A stretch of DNA of 64,000 bases. It comes from Lingula anatina (lineage: Eukaryota > Brachiopoda > Lingulata > Lingulida > Lingulidae). The stretch lies in contig NW_019775755.1 in assembly GCF_001039355.2 (NCBI RefSeq), positions 121,125-185,124 on the forward strand, written 5' to 3'. Below, in pieces: positions 12,636 through 25,400 of this stretch (position 1 is the first letter of the stretch; each line of letters begins with the position of its first letter). The position numbers and the translations under genes are program-made. The notes beneath the pieces were generated by a model, which worked only from the letters and a program-made list of their open reading frames with translations, did no database searches and had not been told where the DNA came from.

Positions 12636-15585
12636 GAATTTTTGCACTGCGCGCAAAAGGTATGGAGCTGTTGCAATCACACAGTGATGTAACGGAAGCA
12701 ATATTTGATGCAGAATAGAGGCAAATTTCATGGGATTAATTGGATAGATGTTTAGAGATGAAAAGCTTATTTAGGTAGGGCCTACGTTTTTTATCCACCT
12801 GATGTAGGCCTAATAGTAACGATACAAGTGTTATTGATTATTAATTCTTAATATACAGTAGATGATCATAAAATGCTTTATCTCAGTCACATTTCTATTA
12901 TTTTCGTTACAAGGAAGTTTGCCCTTTTGTGTACAGCGGAAAAAAGATGCACATTCGCAGTGCAACAGAAATGACCAAGCACGAAAGACGGACAGAAAAC
13001 ATCAATTTAGGGGAAATCTTCCACCTTGAAAGCATGAAAACATGGTTTGATGTGTTTGCGAGAAAATTTCGGACAAAGTTCATCTAAGATTACCAGGTTC
13101 AATAGCAGCGTTTTGATCGTGAAAAAAAAAAATCCAAACAAGTCATTAAGATCGACCTATAACTTTGTTTCTCACTTCTGCGTCTTGGGTGTTTGTAATT
13201 AGTAGAGGTTTATTCTATCTATGCTATCCCGAATCAATATTAGTAATACGTTTAAAAGACAACGGTCATGATGCGATTTGCTTGTTATCAAGAAATGCTC
13301 AGGAAAGCGTGTAGCAGAGATTATACAAGATGTCACGTAATATGCTGCAACAATTCACTGTGAAAATTTGCCGCCAAAGTCTCAATCACGCTTTGGAGAA
13401 GGTGTCACGATCTTAATGTGTCAGACAACAAGCTCTTATCCTTAATTTGAAAAATAGAAACAAAAGTTTACCCCACGGCGATGTGCCAAAGGACCCCCTA
13501 CCAAACTCACCCACGTGGATTTACCTCCCTAAAGCTTACATCTTACCTAAGCTCTATCGGATTGAAGTTTTTTCTTTTTTTTCGTGGTAGCTTTGATCCC
13601 CGAAGAATCCCTTTAAGTAAATGCGAATGACCTCCCAACTTACATTGACTTTAAATGACTTAAGACCCCAGATATATAAAATCGAACCCCGACTTTTATG
13701 ACATTTCAATGGGTTTGGCGTCTTCAAAGAAACTGACCCTGGATCCAGGGTAACTCGAATTCTTTTATTTTGCGTATCGCCTATATATTTCTCAGCCGTC
13801 AATTATTTTTGAATTAGGATAGAGAATTCTAGATTTGCGTAGAAAAGCAATTGTTTAAGTCTGTTTTGACAACACATGCGCAACTTTTCTCTCTTCATTT
13901 TTTTCTACTCGCAACCAGAACTCATCTTCACACTCATTAACTCTTTAACTTAACATTTAGTTCCTCAAATTAACTGTACGCATTCTTATGTGCCGCATCC
14001 AAAATAATTTTTTCGGGGTCTTGATTATTACTATTATGTAAAATATTGAAATGGACAGGTATTCAACGCAGTCGACAATTTCCACTTTCCAAGTTATTTC
14101 TGCCTCCTATTGCTACCACAAATACACATTCAAAATAATAAAAAATTATGGAGACTGGGTTAGTATCAGTCATTTAGTTTCACAAAGACAAACTGCAATC
14201 ATAAATTCCGTGGCAAACGCTTACAATCCACAAAAGCCACATGTACAAAGTCGAAGAATAAGATGTAAAACACGCGAGCCAATACCCTAAAATAGCTTCG
14301 ATTTAAAAAAAAAACACCTCACATCAAATTGAGAGCAGCCACTAGCACTAATGACTAGTCCAAAAAGCAGAATTTATTTCACATTGCACGAAAGTTTTTG
14401 AAAGAGCACCTAACAAATTAACATCTTTACATAATGGACAATGCAATTAAGTGGTACATGTAAAAAAAAGCCCTGCTCTACACAGAAGCTCAAGTAACGA
14501 ATAACCATATATTCTATCCCACTAAAAGCACGCTGTTTGAAAAAAATTTTGTACAGTACATAACGATACGGATGTCGATCACCTTTTTTCTCTCGAGTAA
14601 AGCGTGAGATGCCAGATAGCTCAAGTGTCTTCATTTCCTCCTATGTTCGCATTGGGAGGTTACACGCGTCTGGAACACTGAAACTAGGCCGCAATATACA
14701 TTGTGTACTGGACTGAAACAAAAGATCCTACATTTAATCTCACTCTCTGACGATTTTTAGATATTTCATGGGCAGTTTCATCTCTTCAGGAGTTAACAAA
14801 AGCACGGGAGCGGGGGTAATTAGGTTAATTAAGTGGATATTGACGTCACTGACGTTCAGCGTGATCTGATTTATTAAGTATTACCACTTGCTGCTTACTA
14901 CACTGGAAATGTTACATTTGTGATTTTGTTTAATTTTAGAACATTAAAGGTCTACTACTTTCTTGCAAAAGTTCAGAATGTCTAATGTCTAAACATGACA
15001 GAATTGCACAATGCTTTGTTTTAAGAATTTGGGAATTCAGCATAATGAGTCTAAAAAGATAAATGGTTTGATAATTTTTTTCCGAGGAAAATGACGTTCT
15101 ATGGGCATTCAAAATTAAATTCATCATCAAAATCGTAAGCCCGTGGCAATATGGCATTGCACAGTAAGTTCCCGTACAGGTATTGTTCGGGGGACATGTG
15201 GTGATCCTGACAATAGTTGAACATATTGTTGGTCTATTTTCTTTCCTTTCCAACTTATGTAGTTTTAGGAAGCATAATCATAGTGAAGATATTTCAAACT
15301 TAGTTTAAGTGTAATTCACTTGCATGAATTTGAAGGAGTGTGTTTCCTTATACTGACCACGTGGGCATTGTAAATCATGGGAAGGGGGGGGGCAGAAGGG
15401 ACAACGTAGGCCCTTCGCTCTTCAAGGAAGCTGCACAGAGGACGTGCAGCAAGTGCACTGAGATCGAAAGGGCTCCGTATAACCACTTTTCAGCCGACAA
15501 ACCTATTTTTCCTTACCGGACCTCAAGGCTCTGTCAGAGAAATGGCACGGCAGCTGTACATGATGTATACATACACGCCAACAGA

Positions 15586-15622
15586 AAATAATAAATAAAT
15601 TAAAAAAATAAATAAATAAATA
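15586..15622. repeat. (AAAT)n microsatellite
   Basis: AAAT units with small interruptions. Confidence 0.9.
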
Positions 15623-15960
15623 AAGACTAAAAAATCACTCAAAAACCGTTACGATTTCATTGCACAGCACCTGCGTCAAATGTTAACTCTATCATAAGGT
15701 CTTAATAGAAAGGATATGCTCTGTTTACATAATTTGCCTCTAACCACAAACTTCTCTGATCCAGTTCACTCCTTAACCACATACTCCTGCACTGGCTGTA
15801 GTTATAGGGTACTGAAGTGAGTACACTGCAATAGTAGATGCGCTTTTAAAGAAGTGCAGGGCATTAAATAGAGTACAAGAAAAAACATGATGGGAAATAT
15901 GATACCTTTGGTATCGAGTTATACTGCACTTAAAAACACTTGACTTTCTTTGTCATTATT

Positions 15961-15966
15961 TTTATT
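15961..15966 (-). promoter_or_regulatory. candidate polyadenylation signal for NOC3L
   Basis: This is the first AATAAA on the minus strand downstream of the NOC3L stop codon, implying a 3' UTR of about 0.3 kb. There is no transcript evidence, and the motif is common in AT-rich DNA. Confidence 0.3.
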
Positions 15967-16277
15967 AGGTGTTATAAACATATTTCTCAGTTTGGCCCTC
16001 AGAAATACCTTTTGTCTATCAATCAAGTCTCATGACTGAGTGTTTTTAGTAGGGTATCATGGTCTAATTTCACTTATACAAAATACTCTCTATTTCATAT
16101 TTTTCAAGAAAGAATAAGAGTAAAATATAGCCGTCTATCATTTCTTCAATGTATATCTTTACTAGAGCAATTTCACTGCTGTAGCACTGACAGTTATTGA
16201 TGAAACTTATTATTAAAAATGTATATCAAAGCCTCTTGTACAGAATTTGCAAGCTGCATTTATAAGGTGATTCCTTT

Positions 16278-16439
16278 TCACCTAATTTTCTTAGAACATT
16301 TTAATTGTTGCTTTTTAGTTCTCTTCTTATTTCCAGAATAAAAGTCTGTTGTCATGGAAATATTCCCCAGAGAACTGTTCTCCAACAGACTGCTGGCATC
16401 CTGTGTGATACTGTCTTGCACAAATTCATCATATGGCAC
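16278..16439 (-). CDS. NOC3L: NOC3L coding exon 20 with stop codon
   Basis: Acceptor TTTCCAG, phase 0, ending at TGA (16278-16280). Its 53 residues end in the basic tail [16 protein letters not shown]. The tail does not resemble the human C-terminus, so this exon is supported by phase, the long open frame and composition rather than by similarity. Confidence 0.78.
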   Translation of the reverse strand: MPYDEFVQDSITQDASSLLENSSLGNISMTTDFYSGNKKRTKKQQLKCSKKIR

Positions 16440-19400
16440 CTGGAAACAAATATGGTAAAATACAGACATATATTACAGAAACATGAGTAATCTTTAATTT
16501 TTTTCCAATGCACAACAACTACATGGTTGAGCCCACACGACTTCTCTCCACTAACTAAATCATATATACATCTATGTAACGGGCATTCAATACTACAAGA
16601 TCTCACCCAGACTCTCAATCTCTTGCATCGCAAACAAAAAATTGAAAGAAGACTAGTTGCTTTAAGTGCAATCATATTACACGAGCAGTGATTAAGTCTG
16701 TGTGATCTCTGGTCACGGTGGGGTCTGATCTGGTGGTGTTATCAGTACTGGAGCAGTAGCCCCATGTGAAGGAACATGTTATAGGAGGAGATTAATGTGT
16801 ATGGGAGGCATTATAATCCTGCTTTGGAGTGGAAAAAGAATGAAGTCAGTCAAAGTGAAAGACATTTCATGGCTCCCACATGAGGCCAGTCAGGCATGCT
16901 GGGATTAGTGCTATCACATGCACAGTGTACTCCCACGGCTTGACGTGACAAACTGCACAGTCTTTTATGGAACTGTCAGCATCCTCATCAATTCCTTTCA
17001 TGCGTGTAACTGTACTATACACAAAAAGGACTGGAGTACATATGGGAATAAACGAAAATGCTATTTGGGTGTTTTGGTATAATAATTTTCATTTTCACTA
17101 GACAATTTCAATTAACATCTCCCCTGAAGGAAAAACAAAATAAAACAAAAAGGACCTTGAGTTAACATCAGCAAAGGCTGACATGTGCCACAATGATTTC
17201 CCTGTCCATTACATTAGGAAAAGGAAAGTCCCTGTACCTTCAATAAAACATAACCACAATAATGTCCAGACATTATTTGTGATTTATCTGGTGAGTAATT
17301 ATATAAAAAGCTTATTGGACTTAGTTGAATATATGCTCGTAGTTGTTGTGAATCCATCATCTCAGAACTCACTATTACTGACCTGTACTCTCTTGGTTTT
17401 GGGGGCTTCCTTTGGTAGGTCTGGGATGAATTTCATAAGACCTGCATCGTACGCATTGTACAGCTCTTCTGGACTCCTTAAAGTGAAATTTTAAATCAAA
17501 CTTATTACTTAGCTGTTTCATCAAAAACCCAATGAGAAGGCACAAAAATGTATTAAAGTATGTCCCATTTCAATCACAAAAAAAAGCAAATTTCACATCA
17601 TGTCAGCATTGTGTAAGATATCCTCAAGATCCTACTAAAAGAAAAGACAACTGATAAATTAAAGCAAACAAGGCAGCAAAGCTGTCAAATGTACAGACAA
17701 AAAACAGGAAATAACTATNCATCTGTGTCTGTACATAATAAAAAGTCTATCACAACCTAAAATTTAATCTATTTTGGCTTAAAATATGTGGGAGAAGTTT
17801 GTAAAAGCTTTTTGCATGCACACAAAGGTTTGTTCAGATTTATGTTCTTACAGTATCACTATTCAAACTAGAAACAGCAACTGACAGTGCAGCAATTGCT
17901 AACATTAAAACGTGACCTACAACATGAATGTACCACTTCATATAAACTTAACATAAATTTCAAGTAGAGGATTTAACATCTGTAGTACAGCACATACAAG
18001 ATGCTACAGTCAAGCAGAAGTATGACAGTCACATAAGTTTTTTCAAGTTATTCATCCAAGTTTAAGTCAGATACATGTATAATAATAAGTGCAATTTAAT
18101 ATAATGAATACAAAATGATACTAAAACAGGGGCAGATCCAGAGACATTTTCTGACAGTCTTCCAAATTATCTTTGATCCATCCTCCATTTTTTGAAAGTC
18201 TTCCAACAGAAAAAATTAGTTACCCATCATGGCGACCTTGAAAAATCTGACTGTCTTCCGGAAGACCCAGAAGAGGGCCTCAATTGTAAGAAATAAAGTC
18301 ACCTATGCTCAGATGAGTAAAATATGCAACTTTTCACAGAAATTGCTGACATCTAACTTGCCTTAATATTACAAAGATTGTTGGTGAAGGCAGTTGTTAA
18401 ATAGAAACCAATTCCAAGAACATATACACATTTGATAAACTGCTCAAAACATGCCTCAATTTTGCAGAACACTGTGTCAAAAGAAGGTAATTTTCTTTTT
18501 TAGATACACATTTACTCCACAAATGTTTTAATCTCAGCAGAGCACTTGACTAAATGTGGTGGCCTTTGGCAAGACCTTATCCTTTAGTAAAGTATTTTCC
18601 TGGAGCTGACATGGGCAACTAGCTGAAAATGTGGTTTATATGAAAACCACACAGTTTGCCTACAACTCTCTAACAATATTTGAAGCTTATTTTTAACAAT
18701 TAATGAAAGCTGAAAAGTCATGGATTTTATTAAAGCTTGGGTTATGTTTTATGGCATGTATTTTATAGTAAAACACATATTTGAACATATTTAACGGGAA
18801 ATACACATTTAAACCAAAGTAACCCCCATTTTAACTACGTATTCTGGTGGTACAAAAATCATGTCAATGTGACACTAAAAAACACATTGAAACTACAAAA
18901 TGAAATACGTATAACATGTAAATTGGCAATATAATTTTCCAATTTCATAGTTAATATGAGCAATGTCAGTATATAGTAACACCAAATTAAAAGACAATCT
19001 TACAGATTCTTTGGAACTTGCTCAATAAAAATGCTTACAAAGAGAAAAAGAGAAAAAATTCATTAAACTATGATATAATATAACTTACAGTTTTGTCATC
19101 TCAAGTGGAAGCTGACCATTTCCTGAGGAAGGGGCTCCGTGGCAGATGTGATTGCCATATTTCCTCACCACTGGGTGATAGTGTCTCTAAATGAATATAA
19201 ATCAATTAAAATTTTATAACAATTTTACAATTTATAATTTCTTAAATATTCCATCTCAATCTTATAAACTTGAGCTATAAACTTGTCACCTGCCTGTTCA
19301 GTAAGTTCCCAATGTGCCAGAGATGTTGAGAATGCATTACTCTCATACTGATACAAAGTAGGAATAGTTGATTACAGAAATGCATTTGTTTGATTCATTT

Positions 19401-22400
19401 TGAAGCACTTTGTTTATTTTCAGTGATAATGTTAATTCAGAGAAAAATATTTGACCATTACAAAGTAAACTCCAGGCTTCTACTGTACACATTTTCCACA
19501 TGAGCCACATGTGTCATGTTGTCCAAGCACTGAGTGGCAACTACATATATATAACTATACATATCATTTCCCCCTTTTAGACCCCATTCCCATGACTAGA
19601 TTGATCTAGCAGGATTGACCCATCTCCGAGGGGTCACTTGCTAAACTGCATTCAGCTTAAGAGGCTCTGATGTCTGGAATGCCTACTGAAGCTGCTTAAG
19701 GATAGTTAATTACCCCCTAACAGTTTCAGTAGGCATGCCAGACATCTAAACCACTTTAGCTGAATGTACTTTAGCGAGAAACCCCTCGGGGATGGGTTGA
19801 TCCTGCTAGATTGACCCAGGTATGGGAACAGAGTCTAATTGCACTCAAGCCACTTGAGTAGGCCTTGGTGTGAACATTAAGAAGCTTATCTCTTTCATTA
19901 TCATTGGAGAAAGAAGAGAAAATATTACTCTTTTTTTTAGTTTGAATCTCCAAAAGGTCTAACATGCAGTTGGTTGTACTTGGTATCTTCTACCAAAGTT
20001 TGCAGTTAAGAAAAAGAACCGGTCTGTATACTGCAAGAGACCCGAGTAAAATCCATCCAATAACAAACTGTTTGTGGCCAAAAAGGCAATGCTGGCAGTT
20101 AGTATTTATACATGAAAAATCAGTTCAAGGCAGTAAATCAATGATCGAAATCACTTATTTGCAGTTCTAAGTCACAAATCGAAATTATCATTTATGACGG
20201 CAGGGCCTGATGTGTGTAAAAGTTGATTTCTGATGGGAGAATTCACCTCAAACTGATAGTACAAATTGACATCTCCACTGTTATTATTCTCACAGGCATT
20301 TTGAAGTCCAACAATCCCGCACATTTTTGGACCACAAGGATTTTTTTCAAAGCAAATACATATTCATCAAATACTTTTAATACCTCCAATGTACCCCCGA
20401 TGTATTTTGCTGCTTTGCAGAAAGCCATAATTATAGCCATCACCTGGAGCAATCACTACAATTACACTGCACACTAAATGAAGTATATCACAGAGCAGAA
20501 GTAACTCAATATCAATAATTTGTGATAGCTGAATTACTCCAGGGAGTATAGTCCATTACCATTGGAAGTACGGCTTAACATTGCTTTCGAATATATCAGC
20601 TTTGACAAATTTACCAGGCAAACATTGCACAGAAAGTCGCCAAGCTCAATGCTTGAATTTAATGGAAAGAAGACAAACCAACCCCTACCAACATTGCTCA
20701 AGGGCTATTCCACAGTATTCAATGACTTCAGTAACAGCTTTCACTTCCATAATCTTTACATTCCCACTATTTTGTCAAAGAGAATTCTGTTGGAACATGA
20801 TTTCTTATTTTTGTTTTTCATTATATATGAATGAGAAATGAGAACATTTTGGTGGTAGGAGTATTACAAAGGAATGAACCCAAATCTTTTGAACCCTTTA
20901 TCTGTGATGAACTGATCGTAATGCAGGAATTTTAAAAAGTCTTAAATCTCACTCATTTAACATTAGCTGTATATTTCATAATTTATCTATCTGTGTGATT
21001 ATTTGATATAAGTACATTTTACAAAAACTAACACCTAATGAAATATTCTATATGGAATGTGAACTAGGTTTATAATTTTTACAATTACAGATAACCACAT
21101 AAGACTCTTTGTTTACTATATAAACTTACTCTGAGAGTGTGCAGTTCATACAGTGCAGTGGCATGGGCATTGCAGTGCTCAGGATCAGCCAGCTCAGGGA
21201 AGAAAGTACCACTCCCAAGGGTTTCTGCATCAAACAGCAAGTCTGACTTGGGAAAGCTCTGCATAAATGTTAAATACAATATTGTTAAATAGATAAAGGA
21301 CAACAAATGTATCCAAGTATGTAATGCGAACTGAAGAACAAGTCAACATTGTTACTCAAGCATTTGGCTAGAATATATAATTGAATATGTACTTTACATA
21401 TGAAAGCAGTGCAAAACTAGGAAACTAATTATATGCTGACAAAATGTGTAGCAAACAAGTCCTAATAATAATGATGTTGTTGTTGATGATGATGATGATC
21501 ACAATAATTAAAAAAAAATTAAAAAAATTGCAAAACTTTTGATGAAAACAATCTGATCAGGCCAATCTTTTGACTTGACCTGTACTTCAGCCAGACAGAT
21601 GACTTCAATGTGTTTGAAGCCAATTATGCAGCAGCTGTATCTTTAAGTCATCATGGTATCTAGGGGTTCAGAACCTGGGCCACACCACCTCCTGGGTATG
21701 TACCACCAGCTGGATTTTATGTATATCAAAGAAAGAATAACACATACAAGTTGCTAAAAATGAGCTATAAAGAGCTTTCAATTTTGGCATGATGACTAGC
21801 ACATCCAAAGAATTAAGTCACCTATTATACTAACCACAAACTCAGGCAGCAGATGTGAAACACCAATGTACAGACTCATTTGAAGGCTTATTTTATTTCA
21901 TTTTCGAACCTAAGATTGTAATATAATTTCTGTTTTATATATATTCCATTACATATATGCATTGGCCTGGTAAACCTTTATTATTATTATTTCCAGTAAC
22001 ACATACAAACCACTTCTACTAGTTTCTTATACAACTAAAATAAAGACAGCATTGCAAGTCATAAACCAAGTTACTCTCTTGTTCAGCAGAAAGACAGCTT
22101 TAAAACTTCTTCAATTTTTTGGTCATAAATTGATAAAGTACACAGTCTGTATATAAAAAGTTTACATTTTAATATATACACACACATACAGTCTACCTGT
22201 ACATAAAAAGTTAACATTTTTAACTTGTAATTGCTGCTGCTCTGGAAAATGCACTGGTTGACCCCTAACTCAGCTGAATGGACTCCCAGGTGTAACAATA
22301 CAAATGCATAGATCTTTAAAGTTAATGAAAATGGGCACAATCAGGTTTAAAAATCAGTCTTCCCATTAAGTCCACTATGTTCCTAAACCAGAGTTGTAAC

Positions 22401-25400
22401 ATGTACATGAGCAGTTTATCAGTCAATTAAACAAAACCTCCACATGTGCGTTGATTGACAAATAGGGCTGCAGTGAAGAAAAACTGAAGCCAAACTACAT
22501 CCAAAATCTGTGGCACCTCATTTTTTTTTTCTTGGTATCAATCACAGCAGTAACTGGTCTGCCATGTGCTGCCTCTACAAATCAACAAAAGAGTTATTGT
22601 AAGCACTTACATGAACCAACTGGCGCAGGGTTGATAGGAGGCCCAGGGCTTCAGGATGCAGCAACTGCAGGGTGAGGGTGCTGAGTCGTTTGATGAATGC
22701 CAAAGCCCTTGGCACAGACACCTAGAAACAAGGGTGGAGAGGAATCAGTTAAAAAAGAAAAATGGATATAGGTTTACAGCAATCTAAATTCATACATTGT
22801 AATACCTAGTAAGAGAGTATTACATTGAAGTAATAACAACAAATACTGTTGAAAGTCTATTTGTTACTTGTTACATAAATTTATTACATTTTCATTCTAA
22901 AACTTTCTTTTTTTGGGGGGGGGGGGGGGGGGGNNNNNNNNNNNNNNNNNNNNNNNNNNNNNNNNNNNNNNNNNNNNNNNNNNNNNNNNNNNNNNNNNNN
23001 NNNNNNNNNNNNNNNNNNNNNNNNNNNNNNNNNNNNNNNNNNNNNNNNNNNNNNNNNNNNNNNNNNNNNNNNNNNNNNNNNNNNNNNNNNNNNNNNNNNN
23101 NNNNNNNNNNNNNNNNNNNNNNNNNNNNNNNNNNNNNNNNNNNNNNNNNNNNNNNNNNNNNNNNNNNNNNNNNNNNNNNNNNNNNNNNNNNNNNNNNNNA
23201 ACAACGTGTTGTTCAGTTTGTTTGTTTGTTTGTATACAAAATATCTCAAAATGTTCTTCACAAATTTTATTAAAATTTTGAGGACAGACAGTAATCTGAA
23301 AAAGCTCAGCACTGCAAGATTTTTGTGATGATCCAGCTCCATGCATGCCCACATACAAGGATTTGAAATAATAAGCAAACAAATAAATAAATGCAAATCT
23401 TGACTTGTCACAATCTTGATTCCAAAGGGTCACAACTCCTTACTATATAGTCCCAGTATAGAAACCATATTACTACTGAATGCTAATTGGAAATCATATA
23501 TGGCCTTTAAATGGTATTGACCTTGGGTGATCCAGAAAGATCAAATATGAGTATATGAGATGTAAATGGCTTGTACCTCAGGAATGGTGCCAGGTACTGA
23601 CTACTGGTTAATACTGAACAGTAATAGGAAGTCATATGTGAGCTCTCATTGCCATTCAGAAGCTTGGATAATCTGGGAAGATTATTATTATTTATCAAGG
23701 CTCTCAAAAGTGTCACATATCAATAGAATTTCAGTTATCTTAAAACCAAAAAATGTCAACCTACCAGTGACAAATTCCCATATTTTTTCATTAAATAATA
23801 AAAAAAATTAAGATGATAAAGTACCACATAACATATACGCTATCACCTCTACAGTCATATAATTTTTTTTGCAAGGTTTCTAACACACACACATATACAT
23901 GTACAACTCCATGTATCACTTTGATTAAAAAGAATACTAGCTGGCCTTCAAAGGGGTTCCTCTATATTACCCAATTTCACATCTCACTACAATATATCAT
24001 CATAATATAGATGCACAGGTGGTTTTCATGGAAACACTAATGTTATGTTTTAGTTATGTCAGTACCAGATTGATTAAAATACCAGCTTTGTATATAGTTG
24101 AGTCTATTTATGTGCATCAAATGGCACATGTGGAATGTTAACCCAGTTTCTCTCCTTTGTTATGTTCACACACAATGTTGCCAGACAAACTCTACGAGAA
24201 GTAAAAAAAATCCCCAAGGTCACTGAATAAGGAACTAAAGCCTGCCCACTATCTACCAGGGAAGCTTGAAACAAACTATGTATACAGAAAAAAAAACTAT
24301 GGATTTAAAAAAAAGTTTTTCAAAATTCACAGATTTAAAGGTATCCTACAATCCTTTTTCAAAACATTTGATAAATAACAGCAATATGAAGATACAAAAT
24401 ATACAGTTCGATTTCACTTGATCATACAATATGCTGCACATACAATGACCTAATTAATTGCCATAGCTAGGTGCCTGCAAACAGTCAACTAAACACCAGG
24501 TTCTTTACTGAATTTTACTTATTAAATCTCCTCTGGAGTTACAGCATCTGGAATTATGAAATTTTTACGTAAGCTTAATTCAAATAATTAATGTGGTTTT
24601 GTATCTGGGAAAAAAAATATTCGTACTGTATCATGCAATACATAGATGATAATGATATTCCTGGGATGTTAGTTCTCTCTGTAGATTTTGAAAAGGCTTT
24701 TGACACTTTGTCATGGAAATTCAGAAACAGGGATAGATACTTTCAGTAATGGTGCACTGGCATGGTGTAAGGCAGCCATACACCAAGAAGGTCTTCAAAA
24801 TGCATAAAAAAACTACATAAACGCACCAAGTTGCTTTTCTAGATGAACCTGCCTCATTAGAATACAAAGCCACTTAATAAATTTAAAGTTAAACAAAAAA
24901 TACTGACAGGAACTTTTGGGACAAACATCTTCAAAAGTGTTATAAGCACACACACAGAAAAAATATCAATTACTTTTGTAAAAATAATTTTATCAAGTTA
25001 ATTTTCAAGAGGAATCTTTTTTAAACCAAAAAATGCTATCCAAGGAATGATTTATCGACAGCAATGACAAGGACAGACATTGTGACCAGAATATATACAG
25101 CCCGCACAGTGTCTGTATATAAAATGTGCCAGGATTGATAATGCTCCCATCTTACTAACCCAAGACATTTGTGCCCAATGGTTCAAAAATTTGCTATGTA
25201 AATTAATGAAGGGGGTGGAGTTATTTGCAAAAATATCAGCCTTAAATATAAATACATTTTCAAGCTTAAGGAAATTTTCACAATAAATAACAAACATGAT
25301 CCTTATGAAAATCTATCTATCTGACATGATCCTTGTGAAAATCTATCAATCAATCTATCTGTCTGTCTATCTGTCTGTCTGTCTATCTAGATGAATTTTC

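Larger units (their letters stand above)
8698..15960. other. intergenic sequence, no gene recognised
   Basis: About 7.3 kb with microsatellites and several TAGGCCTAC motifs (near 10108, 10385 and 12803). No frame shows a domain I know. The downstream neighbour of NOC3L is therefore not visible. Confidence 0.6.

Noticed and set aside
14936-15253. 105-codon minus-strand frame downstream of NOC3L
   Set aside because: No recognisable domain, no conserved pattern and no supporting splice context.
22884-23433. Frames of 120-178 codons on both strands
   Set aside because: They run through the N gap and a G homopolymer, so most residues are undefined.
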